From: Xylanibacillus composti
GTDB lineage: Bacteria > Bacillota > Bacilli > Paenibacillales > K13
Reading direction: 5' to 3'
Assembly: GCF_018403685.1 (NCBI RefSeq)
Contig: NZ_BOVK01000023.1
Location: forward strand, 1 to 54,599
Length of the DNA: 54,599 nucleotides
The notes beneath the pieces were generated by a model. That model did not search any database, had not been told where the DNA came from, and worked only from the letters and a program-made list of their open reading frames with translations. The first letter of the stretch is position 1. Each line of letters starts with the position of its first letter. Positions 25,403-32,855 of this stretch are shown piece after piece. The translations under genes and the position numbers were made by a program.

Positions 25403-25434
25403 ATCATAAACCTTGACAGTAACGTGAAGGTCAA
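25403..25434 (-). promoter_or_regulatory. MerR-type promoter with dyad in an over-long spacer
   Basis: Minus-strand TTGACC (25429-25434) and TATGAT (25403-25408) are 20 bases apart. Between them lies a dyad with arms ACCTTGAC (25410-25417) and GTGAAGGT (25424-25431). Spacers of 19-20 bases with a central dyad are the hallmark of MerR-controlled promoters. It points at the truncated oxidoreductase fragment. No MerR gene is adjacent; the nearest regulator is the divergent TetR gene. Confidence 0.6.
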
Positions 25435-25529
25435 GAGCAAATGATCAAAGCATTTCCGAACTGTTGCATAAGATGTGATATACTATCAAGGAAGCATCAA
25501 CACTAATAAAAAAACAGAGGTAGTGAAAG

Positions 25530-26120
25530 ATGGCTCGATATAAAGAAGAGCAAGCCAAGCAGATTCGGGAAGAACGCAAGGATCAAATACTCAATGCCGC
25601 CTTGACTGTTTTTGCAGAGTACGGGATCGAAGGCACGAAAATGAACATGATTGCGAAGGCTGCCGGTTTAAGCCATGGCCTCATGTACCATTATTTCAAG
25701 TCCAAAGAGGAAGTCCTGATAACAAGCCTGCAATGGGCAATGAACGGGGCCGAAGTATTCATCGAGGAAGTACGCTCATCGAAGGATTCTCCCTTGGGCA
25801 AAATTGCGCATTTCACCAGATCCGCCCTTACCGCCGACAATCACGTCATCTTTCGGGTGATTCAAAGCTGTATCAACCATTCGAATTTAGATGAGGCGAC
25901 CCAGAGGCTGATTGAACATACCACAGCGGAGTATGTCCGGCTGCTGGTGCCCATATTGATTGAAGGGCAGGAGCGCGGCGAAGTCATCGACGAAGACCCG
26001 GACAAGCTGGCCAACTTGTATTTGACGATACTATCTGGACTGATCGCTGACGATGTAGGATGGCTTCAACAGGATTTGGATTGGAATATACGCATGCTGC
26101 TCCGAGTTATACAGAAATAA
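25530..26120 (+). CDS. TetR/AcrR-family regulator
   Basis: The product has 196 residues. The N-terminal helix-turn-helix reads MNMIAKAAGLSHGLMYHYFKSKEEVL, with a helical ligand domain behind. A -10 TATACT at 25480-25485 lies inside a small palindrome TGATA-TAC-TATCA (25476-25488), a possible autoregulatory site. The gene is followed by its own terminator. The next gene (DUF418) has a 31-bp palindrome in its promoter and is the likely target. Confidence 0.88.
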   Translation: MARYKEEQAKQIREERKDQILNAALTVFAEYGIEGTKMNMIAKAAGLSHGLMYHYFKSKEEVLITSLQWAMNGAEVFIEEVRSSKDSPLGKIAHFTRSALTADNHVIFRVIQSCINHSNLDEATQRLIEHTTAEYVRLLVPILIEGQERGEVIDEDPDKLANLYLTILSGLIADDVGWLQQDLDWNIRMLLRVIQK

Positions 26121-26132
26121 AGACTGCTAGAC

Positions 26133-26159
26133 AAAGCTTCGCTGCCGAAGCTTTTTTTT
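26133..26159 (+). terminator. intrinsic terminator of the TetR gene
   Basis: The nine-base perfect stem AAAGCTTCG/CGAAGCTTT with loop CTGC runs into eight T residues. Confidence 0.92.
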
Positions 26160-26189
26160 GTTGACGAAATCGCAGCCCTCGATTACTAT

Positions 26190-26220
26190 TATTATTGACT
26201 GATTAAGTCAGTCAATAATA
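26190..26220 (+). promoter_or_regulatory. 31-bp perfect palindrome in the DUF418 promoter, likely TetR operator
   Basis: Arms TATTATTGACTGA (26190-26202) and TCAGTCAATAATA (26208-26220) are exact inverse complements around TTAAG. TTGACT inside the left arm can serve as the -35, with an AT-rich -10 (TAATAT or TATTCA) at or just past the right end. The site begins 70 bp after the TetR stop codon and 56 bp before the DUF418 start. Confidence 0.8.
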
Positions 26221-26245
26221 TTCAAGACAGAAGGGATTGACTTCA

Positions 26246-27436
26246 ATGCCAAGTAACGCAACGAACCCCCCATCAGGTCCGCGCCCGACGGCAACGAAAG
26301 AGAGAGCCTTGGCCCCGGACCTGGGGCGCGGCTTTATGCTGCTGCTGATTGTGCTCGCGCATGCGCCTATCTATTTATTTATGTCGGAGACTTTTATGCT
26401 GACTCGGCCGCTGGGCGAGAATAGGCTGGATGACCTCGTCAATCTGATCAGCCTGCTGTTCGTGGACAACCGCGCTTATCCGATGTTTGCCGTTCTGTTC
26501 GGATACGGGTTGGCAGTCATGGTAACTCGACAGTTGGATAAAGGAGTGCCGGAGGCGAAAGTTCGACGATTGCTTCGACGCCGGTCATGGCTGCTGATCG
26601 TCTTCGGCTTCCTCCATCTTGTCCTCATAGGCGGCGCCGATATCCTTGCCACTTACGGTCTATCCGGTCTAATTCTCGGATGGCTGCTGTTCAAGCCGGA
26701 GCGGGCACAGCGGCGCAGCATGTACCTGATCGGGATCTTGTATCTGATATTCATTCCGCTTGCCTGGTTCATCATGTATCCGATCATGACAGGAGTAGAT
26801 AACATGATTGGCTTGACGGCCTCCCATACGTATGTGCAGCTGGCAACCGAGCATGCGACAGCATTCCCTATCGTACTCCTGTTTCAAATACTGCTATATC
26901 CTATGCTGCTCATTATAGCCATCGGCATCTGGTCAGCCCGCAAGCGATGGCTGGAACTTCCTGATCGCCTCCGCCCGCAATTGAAGCGAATTGCATTCAG
27001 CGGCATTGGGATATCGCTGCTCGGAGCACTCCCTTATGCGCTGGTCGGTGCGAATTTGTGGCATCCGCAGTCCGGTGCAATCAGCTGGCTGCTCGTTCTT
27101 CATATTTTTTCCGGCGTGGCAGGCGGATTGGGATACACCGCGCTAATCGCGATCATAGCCATCTCCGTCCGCCAAGCGGCACCCAAAGTGACGAATACGC
27201 TGGCTGCGGTCGGCAAACGCTCGCTCACCTTTTATTTGTATCAAGAAGCCATGCTGGTCATTGTGCTATCACCGGTCGCCCTCGGCATAGGGGGGAAGCT
27301 GAACAGTACCGGAGCTTTCGTTGTCGCTATCCTGATCTGGCTATCTGCAGCAGGCTTAGCCGCATGGCTGGAGCGCCGGGGCTGGAGCGGTCCCGCGGAT
27401 GCTTTATTAAGAAAACTGATTTATCGCAAGAGCTAG
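26246..27436 (+). CDS. DUF418 multi-pass membrane protein
   Basis: The product has 396 residues from the ATG at 26246, with AAGGG ten bases upstream. About nine hydrophobic segments are visible. The family start RALAPDLGRGFMLLLIVLAHA and the C-terminal region VGKRSLTFYLYQEAMLVIVLSPVALGIGG are typical of DUF418 proteins. Their function is not established; some are suspected transporters and many sit under TetR or MerR control in Bacillales. The palindrome upstream suggests induction through the neighbouring TetR protein. Confidence 0.88.
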   Translation: MPSNATNPPSGPRPTATKERALAPDLGRGFMLLLIVLAHAPIYLFMSETFMLTRPLGENRLDDLVNLISLLFVDNRAYPMFAVLFGYGLAVMVTRQLDKGVPEAKVRRLLRRRSWLLIVFGFLHLVLIGGADILATYGLSGLILGWLLFKPERAQRRSMYLIGILYLIFIPLAWFIMYPIMTGVDNMIGLTASHTYVQLATEHATAFPIVLLFQILLYPMLLIIAIGIWSARKRWLELPDRLRPQLKRIAFSGIGISLLGALPYALVGANLWHPQSGAISWLLVLHIFSGVAGGLGYTALIAIIAISVRQAAPKVTNTLAAVGKRSLTFYLYQEAMLVIVLSPVALGIGGKLNSTGAFVVAILIWLSAAGLAAWLERRGWSGPADALLRKLIYRKS

Positions 27437-27487
27437 TTTGTTCTTGACGATCTAATGAGACCGTCAGCATTGCGCAAGCAGCCTAAA

Positions 27488-28480
27488 CTAGGATACGGAG
27501 CGGCTATGGAGTATTTCATCAATTTCCTTGATCTGCTCCGGGGTAAGCGGACCTGCGCTTATCGCCTCCGCCGCTTCGTCGACTTGCTTCACACTCTTCA
27601 TTCCGGGTATCGGCAGCGTGCAGTCATGTTTGCCCCAAATCCAGGCGAGCGCTCCCTGCACCAAACTTCGATTGCCGGAGGTCAAAATTTCCCGGACAGC
27701 ATCCAGCGCCTCCACATATTCGGCCTTGGGCCGGCCATCTTTGAAGTACAGTACCCATTCGTGCTTGCTGCCGCGCACATCGTCTATCGGCAGACGGGAG
27801 GCCATATGGAATTTTCCACTCAGCAGCCCCATCGCCAGCGGAGCATTGTTAATACTGGTCAGCTGGTTCCGCTCACACAAATCGATCATATCCGAGTTGC
27901 CAATTAAGACGTTGAAGGGGTGCTGAATCGATACACAGGACGAGCGCTTGGCGAACATCTCCGCAGCCGCCGCATTCGTTGTGCTCCAGCCGTATGCGCG
28001 AATCCAGCCTTGCTGCTTCAGCCTTTCCAGCGCGTCGATGACGGCATCGATCTGCGAGAACGGAATATCGCCTGCATGGAGCTGATACAAATCGATGTAT
28101 TCTGTCCCCAGCCTCCTTAGCGACGCTTCGCAGGCTGAACGGATATATGAAGCGGAGATATCTGTCCTCGAATATACATTACGGGTATCAGCATCGTAGG
28201 TAAAGCCGAATTTGGTGGCGATCACCGCCTCATGCCTACGTCCGCGCAACGCTTTGCCGATCATTTCCTCGCTATGCCCGGTGCCATATACATCCGCAGT
28301 ATCGAAAAATTGAATGCCCCGTTCCAAAGCCCGCTCAATGGCGCGTTCCGACTCGCGATCATCGACCTCCCCCCATCCGTCCGGCATGCCGTCTAACCAG
28401 AATGGTCCGCCGATTGCCCAGCAACCAAATCCAAGCGGACTGACCTCTATTTCCGAATTCCCCAATCTTTTCATTTTCAT
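27488..28480 (-). CDS. aldo/keto reductase
   Basis: The product has 330 residues of the TIM-barrel AKR family, using NADPH to reduce aldehydes or ketones. The tetrad is visible: Asp60 and Tyr65 in FFDTADVYG, Lys90 in VIATKFG and His135 in YQLHAGD. The C-terminal cofactor segment IPGMKSVKQVDEAA is present. ATG at 28480 has GGGAGG eleven bases upstream; ATG at 28474 has GGAAGG at eight bases. It is divergent from a MocR-type regulator, a common arrangement for PLP-linked or sugar-derived aldehyde metabolism. The substrate is unknown. Confidence 0.9.
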   Translation of the reverse strand: MKMKRLGNSEIEVSPLGFGCWAIGGPFWLDGMPDGWGEVDDRESERAIERALERGIQFFDTADVYGTGHSEEMIGKALRGRRHEAVIATKFGFTYDADTRNVYSRTDISASYIRSACEASLRRLGTEYIDLYQLHAGDIPFSQIDAVIDALERLKQQGWIRAYGWSTTNAAAAEMFAKRSSCVSIQHPFNVLIGNSDMIDLCERNQLTSINNAPLAMGLLSGKFHMASRLPIDDVRGSKHEWVLYFKDGRPKAEYVEALDAVREILTSGNRSLVQGALAWIWGKHDCTLPIPGMKSVKQVDEAAEAISAGPLTPEQIKEIDEILHSRSVS

Positions 28481-28514
28481 CACCTTCCAACCTCCCTTTT
28501 CTTACCGAATCATG

Positions 28515-28528
28515 TTCATTATAATGAA
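28515..28528. promoter_or_regulatory. palindrome with bidirectional TATAAT between AKR and MocR genes
   Basis: TTCATTATAATGAA is a perfect 14-bp palindrome that contains TATAAT on both strands. It sits centrally in the 117-bp divergent region. Neither direction has a good -35, so activation by the MocR protein from this site is possible. Confidence 0.5.
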
Positions 28529-28597
28529 GAAAATCGGTTTGGATTAGAGCCATTTTTCACTCAGTTTGGGGAACCAATTTGCGAAAGGCGGATGAAT

Positions 28598-30019
28598 ATG
28601 TTTGGCATTTACCTTGATCCGGCGTCGCGCACACCTGTCACTTCTCAGCTCTGCAACCAGCTTCGCCAAAAAATTGAGTACGGAGAATTGGCGGAAGGAA
28701 CGCGTCTGCCTCCTACCCGAAGGCTGGCGCAGGAATTCGGCATTGCGCGCAACATCGCCATCGACGCTTATGAGCAATTGATCGCGGAAGGCTACCTGAT
28801 CGGCCAGCCTGGCTCCGGCACCTATGTGGCCGAGGGAATCAGGCTGACCGCCACAAGCCGGAGCAATGCGGAAATGCCCGTTATGATTCCAGGCATAGAC
28901 GATCAGCCGAAAGCGAAGGACTTGATCGATTTCACCGTAGGGACACCGGATTTGCAGAGCTTTCCTAGGAAAATATGGGCCAAATACTTGAAAACGGCGG
29001 CAGAGACGGCGCCAGGCGAGTTATACGATTACGGGGATATTCGAGGCGTGCAGGAGCTAAGGGTTGAAATTGCCGCCTATTTGCACAGAACGAGAGGCAT
29101 GCGCTGCCATTCGGGCCAGATTATGATCGTATCCGGCTCCTCCGAAGGAATGGCCCTGATAGCCCAAGCGATGCGGCCAAGCTTCGCCTCCGTGTATTTG
29201 GAGGACCCGACAATTGAATTTGCGCAGCACATCTTCTTTCATGCCCATTATGGCATCACGCCAATGGAAGTCGATGCATCCGGCATGAGGCTGCACGAAA
29301 TTTCCCGCTTCCAGAACGGCCATCTCATGCTGCTCACGCCGTCGCATCAATTTCCAACCGGCAGCATCTTGTCGATTCGACGGCGCCAGCATGCCGTCAG
29401 ACTTGCAGAGCAGGCGGATGCCTATATCATCGAAGACGATTACGATGGCGACTTTCGGCTGAAGGGCGTCCCCATTCCTTCGCTGCACACATTAAATCCC
29501 GACAGGGTCATTTATGTCGGGACGTTCAGCAAAACGCTCGCACCCGGCATGCGCATCGGCTTCCTTGTTGTCCCACCCGCCCTGCTAGGGCGCTTCGCCG
29601 AATTGAAGGAGAATCTGAACCTGCGTGCACAGGCCGTACCGCAAGCGGCGCTTGCCCAATTTATGAAGGATGGGCGATTGGACCGCCATATTCACAAGAT
29701 GAAAGGAATCTATCGAGCCAGACGCAACGTGCTGGTCAACGCATTGAAACAGAAATTTGGCGATTGGTTCCGAATCCGGGGCGATGAGGCGGGGATGCAT
29801 GTGCTCCTCGAAGTGACGGGAGAGCCATGGATTGACAGCTGGCAGCATTCAGCAGCGTTTGGGGTGCGCGTCCACGAGGTCGAAGACTACTGCCTGCTCA
29901 AAGGAAAGCGCACCCATCAAATCGTATTGGGTTACGGGAATGTTCAAAAGGAAGACATAGAGACCGGCATCGAAAGGCTGCATCAATTTGTACAGCATGA
30001 GGCCGCATATCTGCCCTAG
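28598..30019 (+). CDS. MocR/PdxR-type regulator (GntR HTH fused to aminotransferase fold)
   Basis: The product has 473 residues from the ATG at 28598, where AAAGGCGG lies at a six-base distance; the ATG at 28592 overlaps the SD. Residues 1-75 are a GntR winged helix (GTRLPPTRRLAQEFGIARNIAIDAYEQLIAEGYL). From about residue 110 a fold-type I aminotransferase domain follows, with the PLP lysine at position 312 in GTFSKTLAPG and the YIIEDDYDGDF segment. These regulators sense PLP or amino compounds rather than catalyse. The divergent aldo/keto reductase is its probable target. Confidence 0.9.
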   Translation: MFGIYLDPASRTPVTSQLCNQLRQKIEYGELAEGTRLPPTRRLAQEFGIARNIAIDAYEQLIAEGYLIGQPGSGTYVAEGIRLTATSRSNAEMPVMIPGIDDQPKAKDLIDFTVGTPDLQSFPRKIWAKYLKTAAETAPGELYDYGDIRGVQELRVEIAAYLHRTRGMRCHSGQIMIVSGSSEGMALIAQAMRPSFASVYLEDPTIEFAQHIFFHAHYGITPMEVDASGMRLHEISRFQNGHLMLLTPSHQFPTGSILSIRRRQHAVRLAEQADAYIIEDDYDGDFRLKGVPIPSLHTLNPDRVIYVGTFSKTLAPGMRIGFLVVPPALLGRFAELKENLNLRAQAVPQAALAQFMKDGRLDRHIHKMKGIYRARRNVLVNALKQKFGDWFRIRGDEAGMHVLLEVTGEPWIDSWQHSAAFGVRVHEVEDYCLLKGKRTHQIVLGYGNVQKEDIETGIERLHQFVQHEAAYLP

Positions 30020-30205
30020 ACTATTGGAGATAGGCATCTGAGGACCCTCGCTATACATCATGGAACGATAAGCCCCTTGCCCGAATGTACGATTTGTCGT
30101 TACTACTTAGCATCCCTACTTGCCCGGCTTGACGCTCGGCCACTGCCGATCGACCTTGCCGATGATAGCGCTGCTGCTGACTCAACCGTTTGGAAATGTA
30201 ACTAT

Positions 30206-30386
30206 AACGGACATGGATGACCGTTATAGGGCGTATGAGGCGTTTTTGACATTGTGACGGACACGGATGACCATTAGCGCTGAGTTTATCGGTCCAAACC
30301 ACAGTTTTTGGCCTCTAATGGTCATCGGCTACCGTTAGAAAATCAAAAGAACGTTTTTTTCGCTCTAACGGACAATGATGACCGTC
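30206..30386. repeat. palindrome quartet A (50-61-50 spacing)
   Basis: Four 20-bp copies of the dyad AAYGGWCA-N4-TGWCCRTT lie at 30206-30225, 30256-30275, 30317-30336 and 30367-30386. Gaps between them are 30, 41 and 30 bp. The first copy extends to a nine-base perfect arm (CTATAACGG/CCGTTATAG). The gaps contain T or A runs (30243-30247, 30353-30359). It fills most of the 490-bp convergent gap between the MocR gene and the minus-strand unknown gene. Nothing else is recognisable in this gap. Confidence 0.85.
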
Positions 30387-30512
30387 ACAGATTCAATCGC
30401 TCTATACCTGCGGGAAGTTGTACCATCGGACAATCAACTGGCATTCGAAGTTTGCCTGGCATGATACTTCCTCCTCTACTATTGCGCTTGTATGTTCAAG
30501 GTTCAGCCAAGT

Positions 30513-31454
30513 TTACTGCCGTATTGCCAACAGCACATTCCAATATTGCCCAATCCGCCCGAAGGTGTCTTGCGAGCGTTGTTCAATGAATTGTCTCGCA
30601 GCTTCATAGTCCGGGTCATCGGAAGCGATTCCTCTGGTTGCGAATGCCACAAGCTGCTCCTTCAGCTGCTCTATAACCAAAGACAAGCTCTCCTCATCTT
30701 GGATTTCCTTGAACTGCCGGGCATACATTTGCACGATGGCCTCTATCTCATCGCCAGACGCTGTTGTTCTTCCCAATTTGTTGGTCATGGACAAGTGCTG
30801 TGCCTGAGATGCGGTCAATGAGGCGTTAGTCGGAGCTATCTTGGAGCGTGCCGCATAAAATTTCTCCTCAATGGATTGATAGTTCCGAATTTTCGCTTCA
30901 TTATGCGCCGCATATTGATCGATCAAACGATCAAACCCCGCTTTGATATCCCCGCTTAGGACTGTTTGGCTGAATAATTGCAGCGCTGATGTCGAAGAAG
31001 CCAGCTCCAGCTGAGCTTCATAGGAATCCAGTTGTGTTTTGACGCCGCCAAACAAATTGACGCCCGTCGACGTCAGACTATCCAGGCCGTCCGTGATCTG
31101 CTTCAAAACATTTTCTATCTGATTCAGTTCTTCTGTGCTAAGCGAATCATAAAAATGCGAATCATTTAGAAACTGGCTGAACACCAGCCATTGATCTTGC
31201 GGCCGATACGAAAAAACATCTGAGGGATCGGCATGCTGGACGTTGTAATCCAGATCGAAAATACTGCTAAGTACATTCTCGCTGAAATCGACCATTTCAT
31301 CCGAAAAGGACAATATGACGGATTCGCCGTTTCGCTGCACTTCGATTTCTTTGCCGGCCATAGAACGCGCATTTTGCTGCAAAACATCACTATCCTTAAA
31401 TCGATTCATGTTTCTTGCAGCTGCCGCCCCTTGAAAGCTGTTGTCTATCTTCAC
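30513..31454 (-). CDS. conserved-looking protein of unknown function
   Basis: The product has 313 residues from a GTG at 31454, with a weak AGGG-type site upstream. I do not recognise a family. There is no signal peptide or membrane segment. The sequence is acidic and mostly helical, with a short beta-like stretch near residues 34-52 (KEIEVQRNGESVILSF) and a long helical region at 105-310 that could form coiled coils. Cysteine is absent. Composition and the N-terminal MKIDNSFQGAAAARNMNR resemble small Bacillales cytoplasmic or flagella-associated proteins, but that is only an impression. Codon use matches its neighbours. Confidence 0.7.
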   Translation of the reverse strand: MKIDNSFQGAAAARNMNRFKDSDVLQQNARSMAGKEIEVQRNGESVILSFSDEMVDFSENVLSSIFDLDYNVQHADPSDVFSYRPQDQWLVFSQFLNDSHFYDSLSTEELNQIENVLKQITDGLDSLTSTGVNLFGGVKTQLDSYEAQLELASSTSALQLFSQTVLSGDIKAGFDRLIDQYAAHNEAKIRNYQSIEEKFYAARSKIAPTNASLTASQAQHLSMTNKLGRTTASGDEIEAIVQMYARQFKEIQDEESLSLVIEQLKEQLVAFATRGIASDDPDYEAARQFIEQRSQDTFGRIGQYWNVLLAIRQ

Positions 31455-31481
31455 CTTTTATCCCTGCCTCTCTTTAGCTTC

Positions 31482-31511
31482 GTTATAAATATATATCGGA
31501 CAACCTCCCAA
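31482..31511 (-). promoter_or_regulatory. possible promoter of the unknown-function gene
   Basis: Minus-strand TTGGGA (31506-31511) and TATAAC (31482-31487), 18 bases apart, 27 bp before the GTG start. Confidence 0.4.
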
Positions 31512-31614
31512 TAAAATAAATATTTCCCATACAGTTCATGCAAACTTCCAAGTGCAATGCCGGCCGAATGGTGCGTTCGAACCGATTCCGATATCATTGT
31601 ACAGAAGCGAGTCG

Positions 31615-32271
31615 TTATTTGCCAATCTTCTGAACCAGACGGCCAAACACACAGAGAACAATACCTGTCGCAAGTACAGCATAGGCAGGCACTTCCACTG
31701 TCGGACCGAACTCCGGGGTAAGAAAGAATACGACGAAAAACAGACCGGCAGAACCGGTTCCGAACAACCAGAGAAGAAGAAATTCGGCAACTTTATTCAG
31801 CTTTGAGAAGACGAACCAGCGCAGAAAGAGCATGATCATGTACAGAATCAGCATCGCCAGTGGAAACGAAAGCATCACTTTAATCGCAACGGTCCCGGCA
31901 TAGTACGTTCGGGAGCCGTCCATAAACAAGGCAAACAACCCAGTAATTATCGTGCTTGCGGCAAAAAAATAGAAGATGCCCGCAACGGCAAACATCCCCC
32001 ATTCCTTGAATGCCATTCTCGGAAGCTCGCCTAAAATGCTTTCTGCATACTTCTTCGGATCGTCGCCGAAGATGTCCTGTGCGGTCTTGCCTTCTGCCTG
32101 TGCTTCCAGCAAATGATCAAGCAGTTCGGATAATATCTCTTCGGTTTCCTGCTCGGATTTATGAAAGGACAAGCGAGTATAAACGAGCAGATCATTGTAA
32201 TATTCAAGATTTTCCTTCGACAATCGCTCGCGCTTTTCATTATTCAACCGTATGAGATCCTTCGCTTTCAT
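31615..32271 (-). CDS. DUF1129/HAAS-type membrane protein paired with PadR
   Basis: The product has 218 residues. The N-terminal soluble part (LIRLNNEKRERLSKENLEYYNDLLVYTRL, then TEEILSELLDHLLEAQAEGKTAQDIFGDDPKKYAESIL) is the helical module found next to PadR regulators. Four transmembrane segments follow from about residue 88. The ATG overlaps the TGA of padR (ATGA), so the genes are coupled. The pair resembles known PadR-DUF1129 units, whose role is not established; regulation of membrane stress or transport is conjecture. Confidence 0.82.
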   Translation of the reverse strand: MKAKDLIRLNNEKRERLSKENLEYYNDLLVYTRLSFHKSEQETEEILSELLDHLLEAQAEGKTAQDIFGDDPKKYAESILGELPRMAFKEWGMFAVAGIFYFFAASTIITGLFALFMDGSRTYYAGTVAIKVMLSFPLAMLILYMIMLFLRWFVFSKLNKVAEFLLLWLFGTGSAGLFFVVFFLTPEFGPTVEVPAYAVLATGIVLCVFGRLVQKIGK

Positions 32272-32606
32272 TGTGGTTCCTCCTTGCTCAATATTTGATC
32301 CACCGGTGTTTTCAGGCTTTCCCAGTTATCGGCGAAATCAGAAAGGGCCTGTTCGCCCTCCTTCGTAAGAAAGTAATACTTCCGGTTCGGCCCGCTCGGC
32401 GATTCTCTCATCTCGCCGCGAATCAGCTGTTCCTTCTGAAGCCGAAGCAGAATCGGATAAATCGAGCCTTCACTCACTTCCAAACCGAATGTCTGCAGCT
32501 TCATCGACAATTCATAGCCGTACACGCTTTGACGAGAGATCACTGCAAGGATGCAGCCTTCGAGAATCCCCTTCAGCAATTGGCTTCTTAACGACAATCC
32601 CTCCAC
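32268..32606 (-). CDS. PadR-family transcriptional regulator
   Basis: The product has 112 residues. It carries the PadR winged helix: LLKGILEGCILAVISRQSVYGYELSMKLQTFGLEVSEGSIYPILLRLQKEQLIRG. The start is uncertain. A GTG at 32606 lies close behind AAGG, whereas the family-typical MSLRSQLLKG would begin at a TTG (32597) behind GGTGGAGGG. It is the first gene of a two-gene operon with the DUF1129-like membrane protein. Confidence 0.9.
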   Translation of the reverse strand: MEGLSLRSQLLKGILEGCILAVISRQSVYGYELSMKLQTFGLEVSEGSIYPILLRLQKEQLIRGEMRESPSGPNRKYYFLTKEGEQALSDFADNWESLKTPVDQILSKEEPQ

Positions 32607-32670
32607 CTACCTTGCTATGCAATATACTGGCGCAAAAAATAAGTCACTCCGGTATCTTGTTATGCCATAT

Positions 32671-32699
32671 AGTCTAACCGATAGAATTCAGATAGTCAA
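32671..32699 (-). promoter_or_regulatory. promoter of the padR operon
   Basis: Minus-strand TTGACT (32694-32699), a 17-base spacer and TAGACT (32671-32676). Just upstream, TTAACC/GGTTAA arms flank an ATATATAG centre (32741-32760), a candidate PadR site. Confidence 0.6.
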
Positions 32700-32799
32700 A
32701 TATATATCTGCTTGGAAATTCCGTATGGGGACGGCAAGCCTTAACCATATATAGGGTTAATGCAGCGTTCACCATAAATTTGTGATGAGCAGCACAAAC

Positions 32800-32839
32800 A
32801 GGCAGCCCCAAGTCATACTGGCACGACTTGGGGCTGCCT
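32800..32839 (-). terminator. terminator of the GH44 gene
   Basis: A 15-base perfect stem starting AGGCAGCCCCAAGTC with a ten-base loop lies 16 bp after the stop codon at 32856. The minus-strand tail GTTTGTGC is weak in T, but the stem is very stable. Confidence 0.8.
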
Positions 32840-32855
32840 CTATACATAGCAAGGT

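Noticed and set aside
26237-26239. TTG start for the DUF418 protein
   Set aside because: The SD would touch the codon. The ATG at 26246 has better spacing.
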